Positions 52,720 to 62,584 are shown, counted from the stretch's first letter. The stretch: DNA of 64,000 nt from Alphaproteobacteria bacterium (GCA_030147745.1 JASBUS010000061.1:36914-100913); one strand, 5' to 3'. The notes: a model not told the origin generated them from the letters alone. Numbers and translations are program-made.

Positions 52720-53574
52720 TTAGAATGTGAATTCACGTTTAATTGCCTTTTTTCCGTTCTTCAGGACCATATGCACGGTCTGCCCCTGCAATAATTCCTG
52801 TAAATTTTCAACATCTTCAGGCGCTCTGATCTTTAACATCGCACGCGTTGGGTCTTCATTTTGCAGTTCGACTTCAGGCTGCGCGGTTAACAAAATGCTG
52901 TCCCCCGCATCGACAAATAAATCAACATCATCAAAACCACCACTTGCACGAGCGGCGACCACCAATGCATCTTTCGACAAAACCGCAATATTGATGCCAA
53001 GGTCGGAAACATCCCCATCATACGGTAAACGGCGCTCTGCAAAACGCATCTGCGCCTGATTAGCTGATAAATTTTTCATATCAATCGTTGAGATCTTCGG
53101 CAGGTTTAATGTAAATTCCTGCGGCACGCAAACGGTTTTACACACCATATAAAACGCTGTGATATCGCCGCTATAGCTTTCATTTGTTTCAAAATCTTCG
53201 GCAAGCGTAATTTGAAGTGGGAAGCTCACTTTGTCGTGATAAACAAAATTCATTAGGCCAAATGCCTCGTAACGCATTGGCGTCGGCCATTCCATGGCAA
53301 TCGCCTCTATGCCGCTATTCTCGGCTGGAGTAAGGCTTAACGGAATACCAGCATCACCAGGCGCACGCCAATATGTATGCCAGCCATCGCTCAATTCAAT
53401 TTGTAGCAAGCCTTCATATCCATGCATGTCATCATGGCTACTCTCACCGCTCACAAGCAACCTAACTCGCGATTCCTTGACCTCTTGCCACATATCTTGT
53501 GCAGACACGGGTACAGCATGAAAAACGAGTAGCGCTAAGGCCATTATATATGGTAAAATTTTAATGTGTTCCAT
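52720..53574 (-). CDS. exported DsbD/ScsB N-terminal-domain protein
   Basis: 284 residues, with a signal peptide (ILPYIMALALLVFHAVPVSAQ). It contains the DsbD-alpha/ScsB-type domain: DGWHTYWRAPGDAGIPLSLT, WPTPMRYEAFGLMNFVYHDKVSFPL and the cysteine pair FYMVCKTVCVPQEF (CxxxC). In full-length DsbD/ScsB a membrane electron-relay domain and a thioredoxin domain follow; here the protein stops after the N domain and a second beta domain. So it is a stand-alone periplasmic protein, probably passing or buffering thiol redox state with an unlinked partner. It is followed by DUF2062 55 nt away. Confidence 0.78.
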   Translation of the reverse strand: MEHIKILPYIMALALLVFHAVPVSAQDMWQEVKESRVRLLVSGESSHDDMHGYEGLLQIELSDGWHTYWRAPGDAGIPLSLTPAENSGIEAIAMEWPTPMRYEAFGLMNFVYHDKVSFPLQITLAEDFETNESYSGDITAFYMVCKTVCVPQEFTLNLPKISTIDMKNLSANQAQMRFAERRLPYDGDVSDLGINIAVLSKDALVVAARASGGFDDVDLFVDAGDSILLTAQPEVELQNEDPTRAMLKIRAPEDVENLQELLQGQTVHMVLKNGKKAIKREFTF

Positions 53575-53660
53575 TTGCTTTTATCTGTCGTTAGACCTAT
53601 ATATTGATAATAAGTTATTATGGACATAAATAAAGAACTATCTGTTTATTGGGCTAAAAA

Positions 53661-54245
53661 ATGTCATCAGACAAAGACAACAAAAAATCCTCTTTTCTGG
53701 CGGGAAAATTACTTGTCGCCATGCCGTCAAATAATGACGACAATTTTAAAAATGCCACAATTTTTCTTTGTGCGCATGATGAAAAGGGTGCGATGGGTTT
53801 GGTCGTGAATGACAAAATGCCGAATATCGACTTTGAACAATTACTGATCAAACTCAAAATCGACCATGGGGATGGCCGCACGGTTAGGATGCCTGTCCTG
53901 CGTGGCGGACCGCTTGATAGCTCCCGCGGTTTTGTCCTCCACAGCAAAGATTTCAGCCGTAAAGATACCATCCATGTGGATGAGCGTTTTAGTGTCACAG
54001 GCACTGTTGATGCATTAAAAGCCATTGCTGATGGTACAGGCCCAAATGACGCGATATTCATGCTTGGCTATTCCAGCTGGGGCGCTGGCCAATTGGAAGA
54101 AGAACTAAAAGAAAATAACTGGATTATCGTTGATGCTGATAGCGAGATTATTTTCAACACCACCCCAGATAAAGTCTGGCGTAAAGCATTATCCAAAATT
54201 GGCATTAATCCGGACATGATTTCATCTGTCACAGGCAACGCCTAA
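53661..54245 (+). CDS. yqgE: YqgE/AlgH family protein (DUF179)
   Basis: 194 residues. The family pattern is complete: SSFLAGKLLVAMPSNNDDNFKNATIFLCAHDEKGAMGLVVN near the start, LRGGPLDSSRGFVLHSKD, and LGYSSWGAGQLEEELKENNWI ahead of VWRKALSKIGI. The biochemical role of YqgE/AlgH is unsettled, with a proposed part in regulation in pseudomonads. No good ribosome-binding site is seen. It is divergent from the DsbD-like gene and followed by the EAL gene after 84 nt. Confidence 0.93.
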   Translation: MSSDKDNKKSSFLAGKLLVAMPSNNDDNFKNATIFLCAHDEKGAMGLVVNDKMPNIDFEQLLIKLKIDHGDGRTVRMPVLRGGPLDSSRGFVLHSKDFSRKDTIHVDERFSVTGTVDALKAIADGTGPNDAIFMLGYSSWGAGQLEEELKENNWIIVDADSEIIFNTTPDKVWRKALSKIGINPDMISSVTGNA

Positions 54246-54290
54246 TTTTGATCATTTTTATTTAGCATTTACATAATTTATGTGCTACCA

Positions 54291-54319
54291 TGCCCCCTAT
54301 AAGTTATTGAATAGGGGCA
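54291..54319 (+). promoter_or_regulatory. hairpin covering the ribosome-binding site of the EAL gene
   Basis: TGCCCCCTAT and ATAGGGGCA pair (one bulged C) around an 11-nt loop, directly upstream of the EAL-domain gene. The right arm contains the only purine-rich ribosome-binding candidate, AGGGG, 12 nt before the ATG. Folding would hide it, so translation may be controlled. Confidence 0.45.
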
Positions 54320-54329
54320 AAAATATATC

Positions 54330-55178
54330 ATGGGTCAGACATCTTCAAAAGTGGTACAAAGAACCTTAAATGCACTTTCATCCAGTCTGAATGATTTCCG
54401 TGCCGCCTATGGCAAGGCCGCTGAACAAACCCCGCAAGTTCATGAAGTGATTGATGCCGTGAAGCAAAAGCGAGTCATTTATTTGGCTGAACCATGGATC
54501 ACCGCTGACACCAACACAGTTGCCAATGAGCTTCTCTTCCGCTTTCGTCCAAACCGCGAAAAACTATATAGCTATGGCACAATTTGTAACTCAATTCACA
54601 ATGCGGGTTTAACCGCTGAATTTGACCTGGTAAACGTCTTTAATATCCTGAGCTGGATACCAGATGACGTTAAAAACACCGCCGCGACCATCAACCTTAG
54701 TCATGACTTACTGATTAATCAGAAACTTATGAACCAAATTGTCGAGTTAATGGACAAACGCAAAGGCCCACCCGTGATATTTGAAATTTTGGAAGACGCA
54801 CGCCAATTCACTGCGCCACAAATCGCTTACTTAAAATCTTTAAAAGATAAAGGCCTGTGCTTTGCTTTAGATGATTTCCGTGTGTCTCACCCCTCAGACT
54901 GGCAGCGTTTAGCGAGTTTAAAAGATGTCCTCACTTATGTGAAACTCGATGGCGAAGATTCTGTCCGCCCATTCTTGGATGGCGAAAGCGGCGAGCTTGT
55001 CGCCTTTGCTGAAAATATAAAAGCCATACAATCAACATGCGGTACATCAAAACGTATCATTGCCGAATGGGTACAAAACCGTGAAGAGGCTGATATTTGC
55101 TATGCATCTGGCGTTTATGCCATACAGGGTCATGACATCATAATGCACCAAAGCAACCCATCAAACCCAAACCCATAA
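54330..55178 (+). CDS. EAL-domain protein, possible c-di-GMP phosphodiesterase
   Basis: 282 residues, divergent EAL domain with no membrane or sensor part. The elements can be matched in order: ELL in VANELLFRFRP (EAL position), NLSHDLL (Asn ligand), FEILED (the ITES position, Glu kept), FALDDFR (DDF pair), YVKLDGE (Lys) and IIAEWVQNREEADICYASGVYAIQGHDI (the EGVET region, Glu and final Gln kept). Metal and catalytic residues therefore seem present despite low similarity, so activity is possible. The N-terminal 50 residues are helical. It sits behind yqgE on the same strand. Confidence 0.72.
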   Translation: MGQTSSKVVQRTLNALSSSLNDFRAAYGKAAEQTPQVHEVIDAVKQKRVIYLAEPWITADTNTVANELLFRFRPNREKLYSYGTICNSIHNAGLTAEFDLVNVFNILSWIPDDVKNTAATINLSHDLLINQKLMNQIVELMDKRKGPPVIFEILEDARQFTAPQIAYLKSLKDKGLCFALDDFRVSHPSDWQRLASLKDVLTYVKLDGEDSVRPFLDGESGELVAFAENIKAIQSTCGTSKRIIAEWVQNREEADICYASGVYAIQGHDIIMHQSNPSNPNP

Positions 55179-55208
55179 AGAACTCAATACAGAGTCACAT
55201 ACGATTCA

Positions 55209-56024
55209 TCATGATGCACGCTTATAGACATGCGCATCACTTGGGAAAATACGTCCACGCACTTCGCGGCTATACTGCCCTGCGGCATCATCAATGACTT
55301 TGGCTAGCTGCGCATATTGTTTCACAAATTTCGGGACATGCTCGACAAACAAGCCGAGCATATCATCACTGACCAATATTTGACCTGTACAGCTTGGTGA
55401 CGCGCCAATACCAATCGTCGGGATATTCACGGCTGCGACAATTTGGCGGCTCGCTTGTTCAACTGTACCCTCAATGACCAAGGCAACAACGCCCGTTTTC
55501 TCAATCTCCTGCGCCGCTTGAATTAATTCCGCCGTTTCCGCGTCATTACGGCCTTTCAATTTATAACCGCCCTCTTTGACAACACTTTGCGGCTGCAGGC
55601 CAATATGTGCCACAGTCGGAATATCCGCATCCGCCAAAGCCTGATAAATCGCCATTAATTCAAGGCCGCCTTCAATTTTAATAGCATCGCAGCCCGTTTC
55701 ATCCATGACGCGCTGTGCGTTCTTTACCGCCTTATCTGCGCAATCTTCATAGCTGCCATAAGGCATATCAACAACAACATAGGCGTTTTCAACGCCACGC
55801 ATCACGGCTTTACCATGGTTAATCATCATATCAAGGGTGACACCCAAAGTGTTTTCCATGCCATAAACAACCATGCCCAATGAATCGCCAACAAGCAGCA
55901 AATCACAATGTTTGTCTAATACACGCGCCACAGGCGTCGTATAAGCCGTCAAACAGACGAGATTTTCACCGGATCTATAAATATTTTGCAGATCTTCAGC
56001 AGATAAACGCTTGGTTTGAGACAT
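55209..56024 (-). CDS. panB: 3-methyl-2-oxobutanoate hydroxymethyltransferase
   Basis: First committed step of pantothenate synthesis: adds a hydroxymethyl group from methylenetetrahydrofolate to 2-oxoisovalerate. 271 residues. Mg-binding and catalytic segments are CLTAYTTPVARVLD, LLVGDSLGMVVYG (Asp), VDMPYGSYED (Asp), and AIKIEGG (Lys, Glu). IGLQPQSV, IPTIGIGASPSCTGQILVSDDMLGL follow. I chose the ATG at 56024 (MSQTKRLS) with AAAGGAA 7 nt upstream. panC is not adjacent. Confidence 0.96.
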   Translation of the reverse strand: MSQTKRLSAEDLQNIYRSGENLVCLTAYTTPVARVLDKHCDLLLVGDSLGMVVYGMENTLGVTLDMMINHGKAVMRGVENAYVVVDMPYGSYEDCADKAVKNAQRVMDETGCDAIKIEGGLELMAIYQALADADIPTVAHIGLQPQSVVKEGGYKLKGRNDAETAELIQAAQEIEKTGVVALVIEGTVEQASRQIVAAVNIPTIGIGASPSCTGQILVSDDMLGLFVEHVPKFVKQYAQLAKVIDDAAGQYSREVRGRIFPSDAHVYKRAS

Positions 56025-56116
56025 AATCAAATTCCTTTCACCCAATATATCTTCATTGCTTTAGCATAAAGAACGTGAATTGATAAGGCTGTTCTTACTC
56101 AAAAAAGAATGATGGC

Positions 56117-56824
56117 TTAACCAAACAAACCATAACTGCCAATACCATTACGCACCGCAAAGAAATTCGCGAGACGCGCCTCTTGCGCCGATGTGACCAC
56201 TGGCGTGCTATGCCAGCGTGCGCCCATTGCTGGGTTAGCAATCACATCCGCATGATCAGTGCCTTTAATGAAGCAAAGATGGTTCGGATTCGTCTCAATG
56301 ACTTCATGTGATTTAATCTGCACCTCACCATTTTTGAAGGCCGATTCAGGAATATCCGTAAAGTCTTTGAAGTAAAGCAATGTACCGCGCTGACCAATTA
56401 GCGTTGCTGTCATATGGCTGTCACATTCATCGATATGCGGAATAGCCGTGCGATAAACACTGCGGCGTGTCGGGACATATTTAAGGCTGTCAATATAACT
56501 GCCGCAGCCCGCAACCGCCCCAAAGATTTCAGACAGAATATCTTCTTTATGCTTAATTTGGACAATCAAATCCTGCTGCGCGCTTGAAAGCCCTTTAAAG
56601 CCATGCATATCCCATGGGCGCAAACGCTCCAAAAATGGCGCACATAAGTCAATCTCTAGTGCGCTCATCTCACGGGCCGCCGCATCAAATAACCCCGCCA
56701 AAGGCGATGGCATTAAAACCGTATTTACATTTGGGTCCGCATAGGCGCGTATCGCCATATCGACATTATCAGTAACTGCGACATGCGCATCAACGGGTGA
56801 AATTATATATGTATCGAGCAACAT
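56117..56824 (-). CDS. DUF1826-like protein, 235 aa
   Basis: A soluble protein. The second half resembles DUF1826: YVPTRRSVYRTAIPHIDECDSHMTATLIGQRGTLLYFKDF corresponds to the HxDxxxxRLxxTYxGxGTxxL pattern, and FIKGTDHADVIANPAMGARWHSTPVV to the final KGxxH segment, where HRSP is here WHSTP. The conserved His-x-Asp and later His suggest a metal-binding or 2OG-oxygenase-like double-stranded beta helix, as proposed for related families. The start at 56824 is chosen with CAGG upstream. It lies between hisC and panB on the same strand, about 100 nt from each. Confidence 0.5.
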   Translation of the reverse strand: MLLDTYIISPVDAHVAVTDNVDMAIRAYADPNVNTVLMPSPLAGLFDAAAREMSALEIDLCAPFLERLRPWDMHGFKGLSSAQQDLIVQIKHKEDILSEIFGAVAGCGSYIDSLKYVPTRRSVYRTAIPHIDECDSHMTATLIGQRGTLLYFKDFTDIPESAFKNGEVQIKSHEVIETNPNHLCFIKGTDHADVIANPAMGARWHSTPVVTSAQEARLANFFAVRNGIGSYGLFG

Positions 56825-56939
56825 TAACCTGCTTAGCAATATGAAAAGAGCGGCAGCATATTACAAAGCCCCATCACCGTGCAAGAAAATGTTATTGTGC
56901 AATGCAAAGATTGAAATATTATTACAAAGGCGGCGCATT

Positions 56940-58031
56940 TTAAACGCTCTGCACCGATATGCCCCATGCATCCAGCAAGCGGTTATTATCATGTGGCAAG
57001 CCAAGTGTAATACGGATTGCGCGTGGGATTAACCCTGACATATCGCGCAGAATAACACCTGCGTTGGCGGCTTTGTCCATCATCTTGGCGCTATCCTTCA
57101 CCTGTACCAATAAGAAGTTGGTTGCCGACGGCCACACGCGGTCAACATCCAATGACCCATTAAGCGCCAACGTCATACGCTCGCGCTCTTCAATCAATAT
57201 CTTGCGGACATTATCAAGCTGCGTTTGATTTTCTGGCGCTAATGCACGCAGCGCCACATCCATCGATGGACGTGTCATCGGATAAGGCGGCAAGACTTTA
57301 CGCAGCAGCGCAATTACATCTTTATGCCCAATCGCACAGCCTAAACGCGCCCCTGCAAGGCCGCGTGCCTTAGACATCGTACGCAACAAAACCAATTGCG
57401 GGTTAAATGGCAGCAAAGCCAATAATTTTTGCTCACCACAAAATTCAATATAGGCTTCATCAACCACAACAATCGCGCGGCTTTTTTGAATGACATCAAT
57501 TAAATCTTTTTGGTCCACCAACGTGCCTGTCGGGTTATTCGGTGAACATAAAAACACGACTTTGACATGATTTGTACCATTTGCCGCCGCAATAATTTCA
57601 TCTTTATTCAAAGCGAAGCTATATGGGTCAAGTGGCACAGAATGAACCGGCGTTGCATTCAAAGCAGCATACTGCGCATACATGCCAAAGGTCGGCGGCG
57701 TATTGATGATTGTATCTTCCGTACCTGGTTGACAGAAGGTGCGGATGATCACGTCAATCGCTTCATCTGACCCACGGGTCATCATGATATTGGCTGGTTC
57801 AACCTTATAAAGCGATGCAAGCTTATTGAGCACCTCAGGTGGCTGCTGCGATTCATAGCGGTTCAAACCCGTTCCACCTGCGAACGGCTCAACAGGCAAT
57901 TCATTGGCATCAAAATAAACAGGCTTAGCGCCCTCAAGCGCTTTCCCGTCTGTCAAAGAACGCGCAGAGCTATAGGCTTTCATCGCGCGCACATCTGCAC
58001 GCACAAGGTTCAGAACTTCATTTACATCCAT
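56940..58031 (-). CDS. hisC: histidinol-phosphate aminotransferase family protein
   Basis: PLP-dependent class I/II aminotransferase of the HisC group, 363 residues. RYESQQPPEVLNKLASLYKV near the N-terminus, NPPTFGMYAQYAAL, CSPNNPTGTLV, VVVDEAYIEF and the PLP lysine in RTMSKARGLAGARLG (Lys221) are typical, as is the C-terminal RDMSGLIPRAIRITLG. It could act in histidine synthesis or on another aromatic or phosphorylated amino acid. No his operon is nearby. The ATG at 58031 has AAAGGTGAT upstream and lies 13 nt after the TonB-receptor stop. Confidence 0.88.
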   Translation of the reverse strand: MDVNEVLNLVRADVRAMKAYSSARSLTDGKALEGAKPVYFDANELPVEPFAGGTGLNRYESQQPPEVLNKLASLYKVEPANIMMTRGSDEAIDVIIRTFCQPGTEDTIINTPPTFGMYAQYAALNATPVHSVPLDPYSFALNKDEIIAAANGTNHVKVVFLCSPNNPTGTLVDQKDLIDVIQKSRAIVVVDEAYIEFCGEQKLLALLPFNPQLVLLRTMSKARGLAGARLGCAIGHKDVIALLRKVLPPYPMTRPSMDVALRALAPENQTQLDNVRKILIEERERMTLALNGSLDVDRVWPSATNFLLVQVKDSAKMMDKAANAGVILRDMSGLIPRAIRITLGLPHDNNRLLDAWGISVQSV

Positions 58032-58044
58032 ACTCTTATCACCT

Positions 58045-59982
58045 TTAGAAGGACACTTTAAACGTACCATAGACCGCGCGTCCGCCCGCTAATGGGAAGG
58101 TATTGATCGAACGCGTGTTATGTTCAGGGAAATAGATATCTTCATCCAATAAATTTTCACCATAAAGCGTGAAGCTCATATCAGGCATATTATTCAGATT
58201 AAAAAGATAATTAATATCAAACTCCATATTGGCGCTAACATAGGTATATGCATCGGCCTCTGGGTTTACAAGCGCGGTCGAACTATTGGTGTTTTCAACC
58301 TTGCCCGCTTTGCCAAAATGGCTCGCATAAACACCAAAGAGATACCCCGCATCTTGCGGTGCGTAGCTTGCGCCCCATTTCGTCATGAAATTTGGGATAA
58401 GGCCAACATCCTTATCATCGGTTTCCTCATCAAAACCCTTTTGGTAAGACAAGCTACCCTCAAGCTGCCATGCGTCATTCAGACGGTATTTGCCTTCCAG
58501 CTCAATGCCGTGATACTTCACTTCTTCAGGGCGGTTAATAAAGGTTTCGTCGCCATTTTCATTCGGGCCATTCCCCAAAGCATCCGTCTGAATACTGTGA
58601 TAATAGGTGCTCGCTAAATAAAGGCCGTTATCTTGATAGAAAAGCTGCGCTTCACTGGTTTGAATTTTTTCAGGCTTCATTTGCGGGTTACCAACAATAA
58701 TACCCGGAATATTAATGCTTGTTTCCGCACCATAAGGTGAACGGAACGCCTCACCATAAAGCAGCTTCATACCAATACGCGGCGTAAAATCAACAATTGC
58801 GCCCGCACGTGGTGAGAAATCAACATCCACACTTTCTGGATTATTCATTTGCACGCCGCCAATTAATTTTAACCAGTCTGTGGCTTGATATTGCGCCTGA
58901 CCATACATTGTAAACCATTGCTGATTGACGCGGTTACCATTTGGCTTAATGGAGCCAAAATGCCATTCATACACACTACCAAGCAGCACATGGATATTTT
59001 CGCTCACATCACGCTGCGCCGCAATTTCAACGAGATAGTCATCATAGCGGTTATGATCCACCGCCCCAGATTTATTCTCAAAACCGTTATATGTGGCATT
59101 TAGACCAATATTCCATGACGACAAATCAAAATCATAGCCGACATCCAACATGGTTTTACGCAAACGATGGCGCTCAAGCGGCCATTTCATGTCTAGGCCA
59201 ATTTCATCATTATGGGTCAGCGCAAATAAACCATTTAAGGTGAAGTCTTTATAATGCGCATTGACGACACCGCCATAAGCATCATGGCCATAATCATCAT
59301 TATTATAAACGCCATTCGGGGCTGTCATACCGAAATCCCAGCCTTCTTGTTGGAATAAGCGGCCATTGGCGTAAATCGCATAGTCCTTTTCTTTATTCTC
59401 ACGCGAAATACTCGCTTTGGTCACCTTCGTATCAAACGAACCATAGCCGACAGATAGATCTTGTTCATCGGCGCTGGCTTGTTTCGTGACAATATTCAAA
59501 ACACCTGAGAAAGCATTTGTCCCATAAAGAATTGAGCCAGGCCCGCGAATAACTTCTAATTTCTCAACCGCATCAATCGGCAAAGCCATATAAACAGGGT
59601 TATTAAAGCCGCCCACATGGCTTTCGCGCACAGGACGTCCGTTAAGCAATATCAAAACATGGCTATCCGCCGCCGTTAAAGTCTGCCCACGGATCGACAG
59701 CGCAGTATTCGGGGTAAAGCCGCTACCAAAAATCTGCATATTCGGCATACGGTTCAAGACATCACGCAGATTATTACCGCCATAACGGCGCAAATCATCA
59801 CGCGTGACAACAGACACAATCGCAGGCGCTTTGGCCAAAGTTTCTTCACGTTTTGAGGCCACGGAAACCTTGACCAAATCCTCAATATCCAAAGACATTA
59901 AATAATCAAGCTCATCGGACTGCGCATGCGCCGATGGCGAAACCAACATAGAACAAACAAATAAAAGTCGAAAAATCTTCAT
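58045..59982 (-). CDS. TonB-dependent outer-membrane receptor
   Basis: 645 residues. The signal peptide ends at AHA (residue 20). The plug domain begins LMSLDIEDLVKVSVASKREETLAKAPAIVSVVTRDDLRRYGG and has the typical IRGQTLTAADSHVLILLNGRPVRESHVGG and VEVIRGPGSILYGTNAFSGVLNIVT segments. The 22-strand barrel ends in VYGTFKVSF with a terminal Phe. The ligand is unknown; the BtuB/FepA/vitamin-type plug is common to several uptake systems and no ABC transporter or TonB gene is beside it. GGGG lies 7 nt before the ATG. hisC follows after 13 nt. Confidence 0.93.
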   Translation of the reverse strand: MKIFRLLFVCSMLVSPSAHAQSDELDYLMSLDIEDLVKVSVASKREETLAKAPAIVSVVTRDDLRRYGGNNLRDVLNRMPNMQIFGSGFTPNTALSIRGQTLTAADSHVLILLNGRPVRESHVGGFNNPVYMALPIDAVEKLEVIRGPGSILYGTNAFSGVLNIVTKQASADEQDLSVGYGSFDTKVTKASISRENKEKDYAIYANGRLFQQEGWDFGMTAPNGVYNNDDYGHDAYGGVVNAHYKDFTLNGLFALTHNDEIGLDMKWPLERHRLRKTMLDVGYDFDLSSWNIGLNATYNGFENKSGAVDHNRYDDYLVEIAAQRDVSENIHVLLGSVYEWHFGSIKPNGNRVNQQWFTMYGQAQYQATDWLKLIGGVQMNNPESVDVDFSPRAGAIVDFTPRIGMKLLYGEAFRSPYGAETSINIPGIIVGNPQMKPEKIQTSEAQLFYQDNGLYLASTYYHSIQTDALGNGPNENGDETFINRPEEVKYHGIELEGKYRLNDAWQLEGSLSYQKGFDEETDDKDVGLIPNFMTKWGASYAPQDAGYLFGVYASHFGKAGKVENTNSSTALVNPEADAYTYVSANMEFDINYLFNLNNMPDMSFTLYGENLLDEDIYFPEHNTRSINTFPLAGGRAVYGTFKVSF

Positions 59983-60035
59983 GAAACTACCCCAAATAGG
60001 CAGAAATGATAGCATATTTTCGCGCCCTGAAAAGC

Positions 60036-60070
60036 AAAAAAGCCTGCCGCTTATTGCGCACAGGCTTTTT
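60036..60070 (-). terminator. terminator after fadE
   Basis: On the minus strand, AAAAAGCCTG, a 15-nt loop and CAGGCTTTTTTGC form a stem followed by T residues, 29 nt after the fadE stop. The TonB-receptor gene downstream must have its own promoter between here and its ATG. Confidence 0.9.
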
Positions 60071-60099
60071 AGAATTGATTTACTTATATCGGCATCAAC

Positions 60100-62337
60100 T
60101 TATGATGGGCGATAATCTTCCTTTTTCACTTCATCAACGTTAATGACGCGCATACGTGCTTCATAAACCTCAATCAAGTTTTTAGCTTCATCTTGGTTCA
60201 ACATACCGAGTGTAACTGCATTCGCCACGCGATCCGCAAATTGTTCATTTTGCTTCAGGCCAGATTGACGGTCAGCTTTGAGCAATTTCTTCTCAAGATC
60301 TTGCGCCGCCAAAGTACCCTCAAATGCCGTTTTCAAATCAGCAATTGGACCGCCGGCTGTTTTCGGGAAATACATTTCCTCAGTCAACAACTTCAAGCTA
60401 TCGCCATTTTGGCTCAATGTTTTAGTGATTTCATCCTGCAACTTGCCTGATGGCTTTTTATGACGGTGACCAAATGTGCCAGAAACAATTTTCAGCTTCC
60501 AGCGGATCAATGTGCCAAACACGCCGCCAATCGGGTAAGTATCTTTTTGCAAAACATCAACCAAGGCTTCATGCGCTTTGTTCAAGTTATCTTCAATCGC
60601 ATAACGTGCCACAGCCAATTCATCTTGATTTGCGCCGCGCTTTTCATACTGACGAATAACAGATGACGCGATGTAAAGATGCGATAAGACATCACCAAAT
60701 TTAGATGATGCACGCTCTTTAAACTTCAGCTTCGCACCCAAAATTGATGATGTTGGGTTTGCCACCGCGTTAAACGACGCACTAACCTGATCAATACGAT
60801 GCGCATAAGCACGCATTTCTGGGCTCAAATGTGACTTAGGTGAAATGAGACGCTTCAAACCCAAGTTCACAAAAAGGCTACGCCCCGCACTCACAAATTG
60901 TGACCCGACAAGCTTCAAACCAATCATTGTCGCTTTCATGGTTTTTTCTTCTGCCACGGCTTGCTGCATTGGTTGGAAATATGGGTGCAGACGGTAACTA
61001 CCCTGACCAAAGATCAACATGTTACGGGTCAGGATATTTGCACCCTCCACCGTAATCGCAATCGGGATCGCTTTATAGCTTGATTGCGTGTAGTTATTTG
61101 GACCAGAGATAATCCCTTTACCTGCATGGACATCCATACCGTGAAGCACTGTATCGCGGCCCATTTCTGTCGCATGATATTTCGCAATCGCTGATGGAAT
61201 TGCTGGTTTTTCACCGCTATCCACCAAATCAAGCGTCGTATCTTTCAACGCGCGAATAGCATAGGTTTTACCCGCCAAATCAGCAATTTTTTCAGACACA
61301 CCTTCAAAGTTTTTGATTTGTGTACCGAATTGCTGACGAACGGTCGAGTAAGCTGTTGTGGTATAAGTTTGCAGCTGACCTGTTGCCGAGCCCATTGATG
61401 GCAATGAGTTCGCACGGCCTTCAGACAAACATTCAACCAACATGCGCCAGCCTTTACCTGCATTGTCAGCGCCGCCAACAATCGAGTCCAAAGACACAAA
61501 CACATCTTTACCACGTGTTGTACCATTCATAAACGCCATATCCATTGGACGGTGACGGTTACCAATATCAACACCTGATGTGTTGGTCGGGATCAATGAT
61601 ACCGTAATGCCTGGCTTTTCACCTTTGCCAAGAAGATTTTCAGGATCTTCCAAATGGTAAGCCAAACCAAGTACGGTCGCAACAGGCGCCAAAGTGATAT
61701 AACGCTTATTCCATGTCAGGCTAATGCCAATTTCACCGGTTTTCGGATCTTTCTTAACAATACCTTTTGCTTGGATGTTACCCGCATCAGAACCCGCATT
61801 TGGTTCAGTCAGCGCAAAACATGGTACATCTTTACCTGTTGCCAATGAATGCAAATAACGATCTTTTTGCGCCTGCGTACCATAATGTGAAAGCAATTCA
61901 CCTGGGCCCAATGAGTTAGGCACCATCACGGTCACAGCGGCCGTTGGCGAACGTGTCGATAATTTTGTCACAACGGCTGAGCGCGCACGCGCCGAAAAAC
62001 CAAGACCGCCATATTCCTTCGAAATCAACATCCCAAGGAATTTTTTGTCTTTAATATAATTCCAAACTTCTTCTGGCAAATCGCCATCTTGCTCGATTTT
62101 ATAATCATCAAGCATTTCACAAAGCTCTTCCGTTTCATTTTCAATGAAGGCTTTTTCTTCGGCTGTTAATTCGCCCGGATCATAGCCACCAACAATCGCT
62201 TTCCAATCTGGCGAACCATTATAAAGTGAGCCTTCAATTGCACTCGTTGTACCTGCGTCAAGCGCCTCTTGCTCAGTACGCGAAACTGGCGGCATTAAAG
62301 ATTGTAAAAATTTAAGATATCTGCCTCTGATCGACAT
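60100..62337 (-). CDS. fadE: acyl-CoA dehydrogenase, FadE type
   Basis: Catalyses the first oxidation step of fatty acid beta-oxidation. 745 residues, the large FadE form with a C-terminal DUF1974-like domain. The FAD/substrate core shows VWNYIKDKKFLGMLISKEYGGLGFS, CFALTEPNAGSDAGN, ITLAPVATVLGLAYHL, FVSLDSIVGGADNAGKGWRMLVECLSEGR and HAGKGIISGPNNY. Its length, about twice a standard acyl-CoA dehydrogenase, is normal for FadE. The ATG at 62337 (MSIRGRY) has GGGAG 9 nt upstream. It is divergent from ftsH. Confidence 0.92.
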   Translation of the reverse strand: MSIRGRYLKFLQSLMPPVSRTEQEALDAGTTSAIEGSLYNGSPDWKAIVGGYDPGELTAEEKAFIENETEELCEMLDDYKIEQDGDLPEEVWNYIKDKKFLGMLISKEYGGLGFSARARSAVVTKLSTRSPTAAVTVMVPNSLGPGELLSHYGTQAQKDRYLHSLATGKDVPCFALTEPNAGSDAGNIQAKGIVKKDPKTGEIGISLTWNKRYITLAPVATVLGLAYHLEDPENLLGKGEKPGITVSLIPTNTSGVDIGNRHRPMDMAFMNGTTRGKDVFVSLDSIVGGADNAGKGWRMLVECLSEGRANSLPSMGSATGQLQTYTTTAYSTVRQQFGTQIKNFEGVSEKIADLAGKTYAIRALKDTTLDLVDSGEKPAIPSAIAKYHATEMGRDTVLHGMDVHAGKGIISGPNNYTQSSYKAIPIAITVEGANILTRNMLIFGQGSYRLHPYFQPMQQAVAEEKTMKATMIGLKLVGSQFVSAGRSLFVNLGLKRLISPKSHLSPEMRAYAHRIDQVSASFNAVANPTSSILGAKLKFKERASSKFGDVLSHLYIASSVIRQYEKRGANQDELAVARYAIEDNLNKAHEALVDVLQKDTYPIGGVFGTLIRWKLKIVSGTFGHRHKKPSGKLQDEITKTLSQNGDSLKLLTEEMYFPKTAGGPIADLKTAFEGTLAAQDLEKKLLKADRQSGLKQNEQFADRVANAVTLGMLNQDEAKNLIEVYEARMRVINVDEVKKEDYRPS

Positions 62338-62584
62338 ATTTTGGTTCTCCCACATAGACGGCTATAGTTGGTATATACGCACCCTCTTATATTAACGCAT
62401 CAATAGTTAAGATTTAGCGTCATTTATTATTTTATGTATATTTTTATTATTATATGACAAGACTTTGGCATTATTTTTATACAAGGTCAAGGCTATGTCC
62501 ACAGCTTTATACGACAAATTGACAAGTTTATATTTTCTTAACTGCGCAGATTCGACAAAAATAGCATAAGGCGAGTTTTACGGC

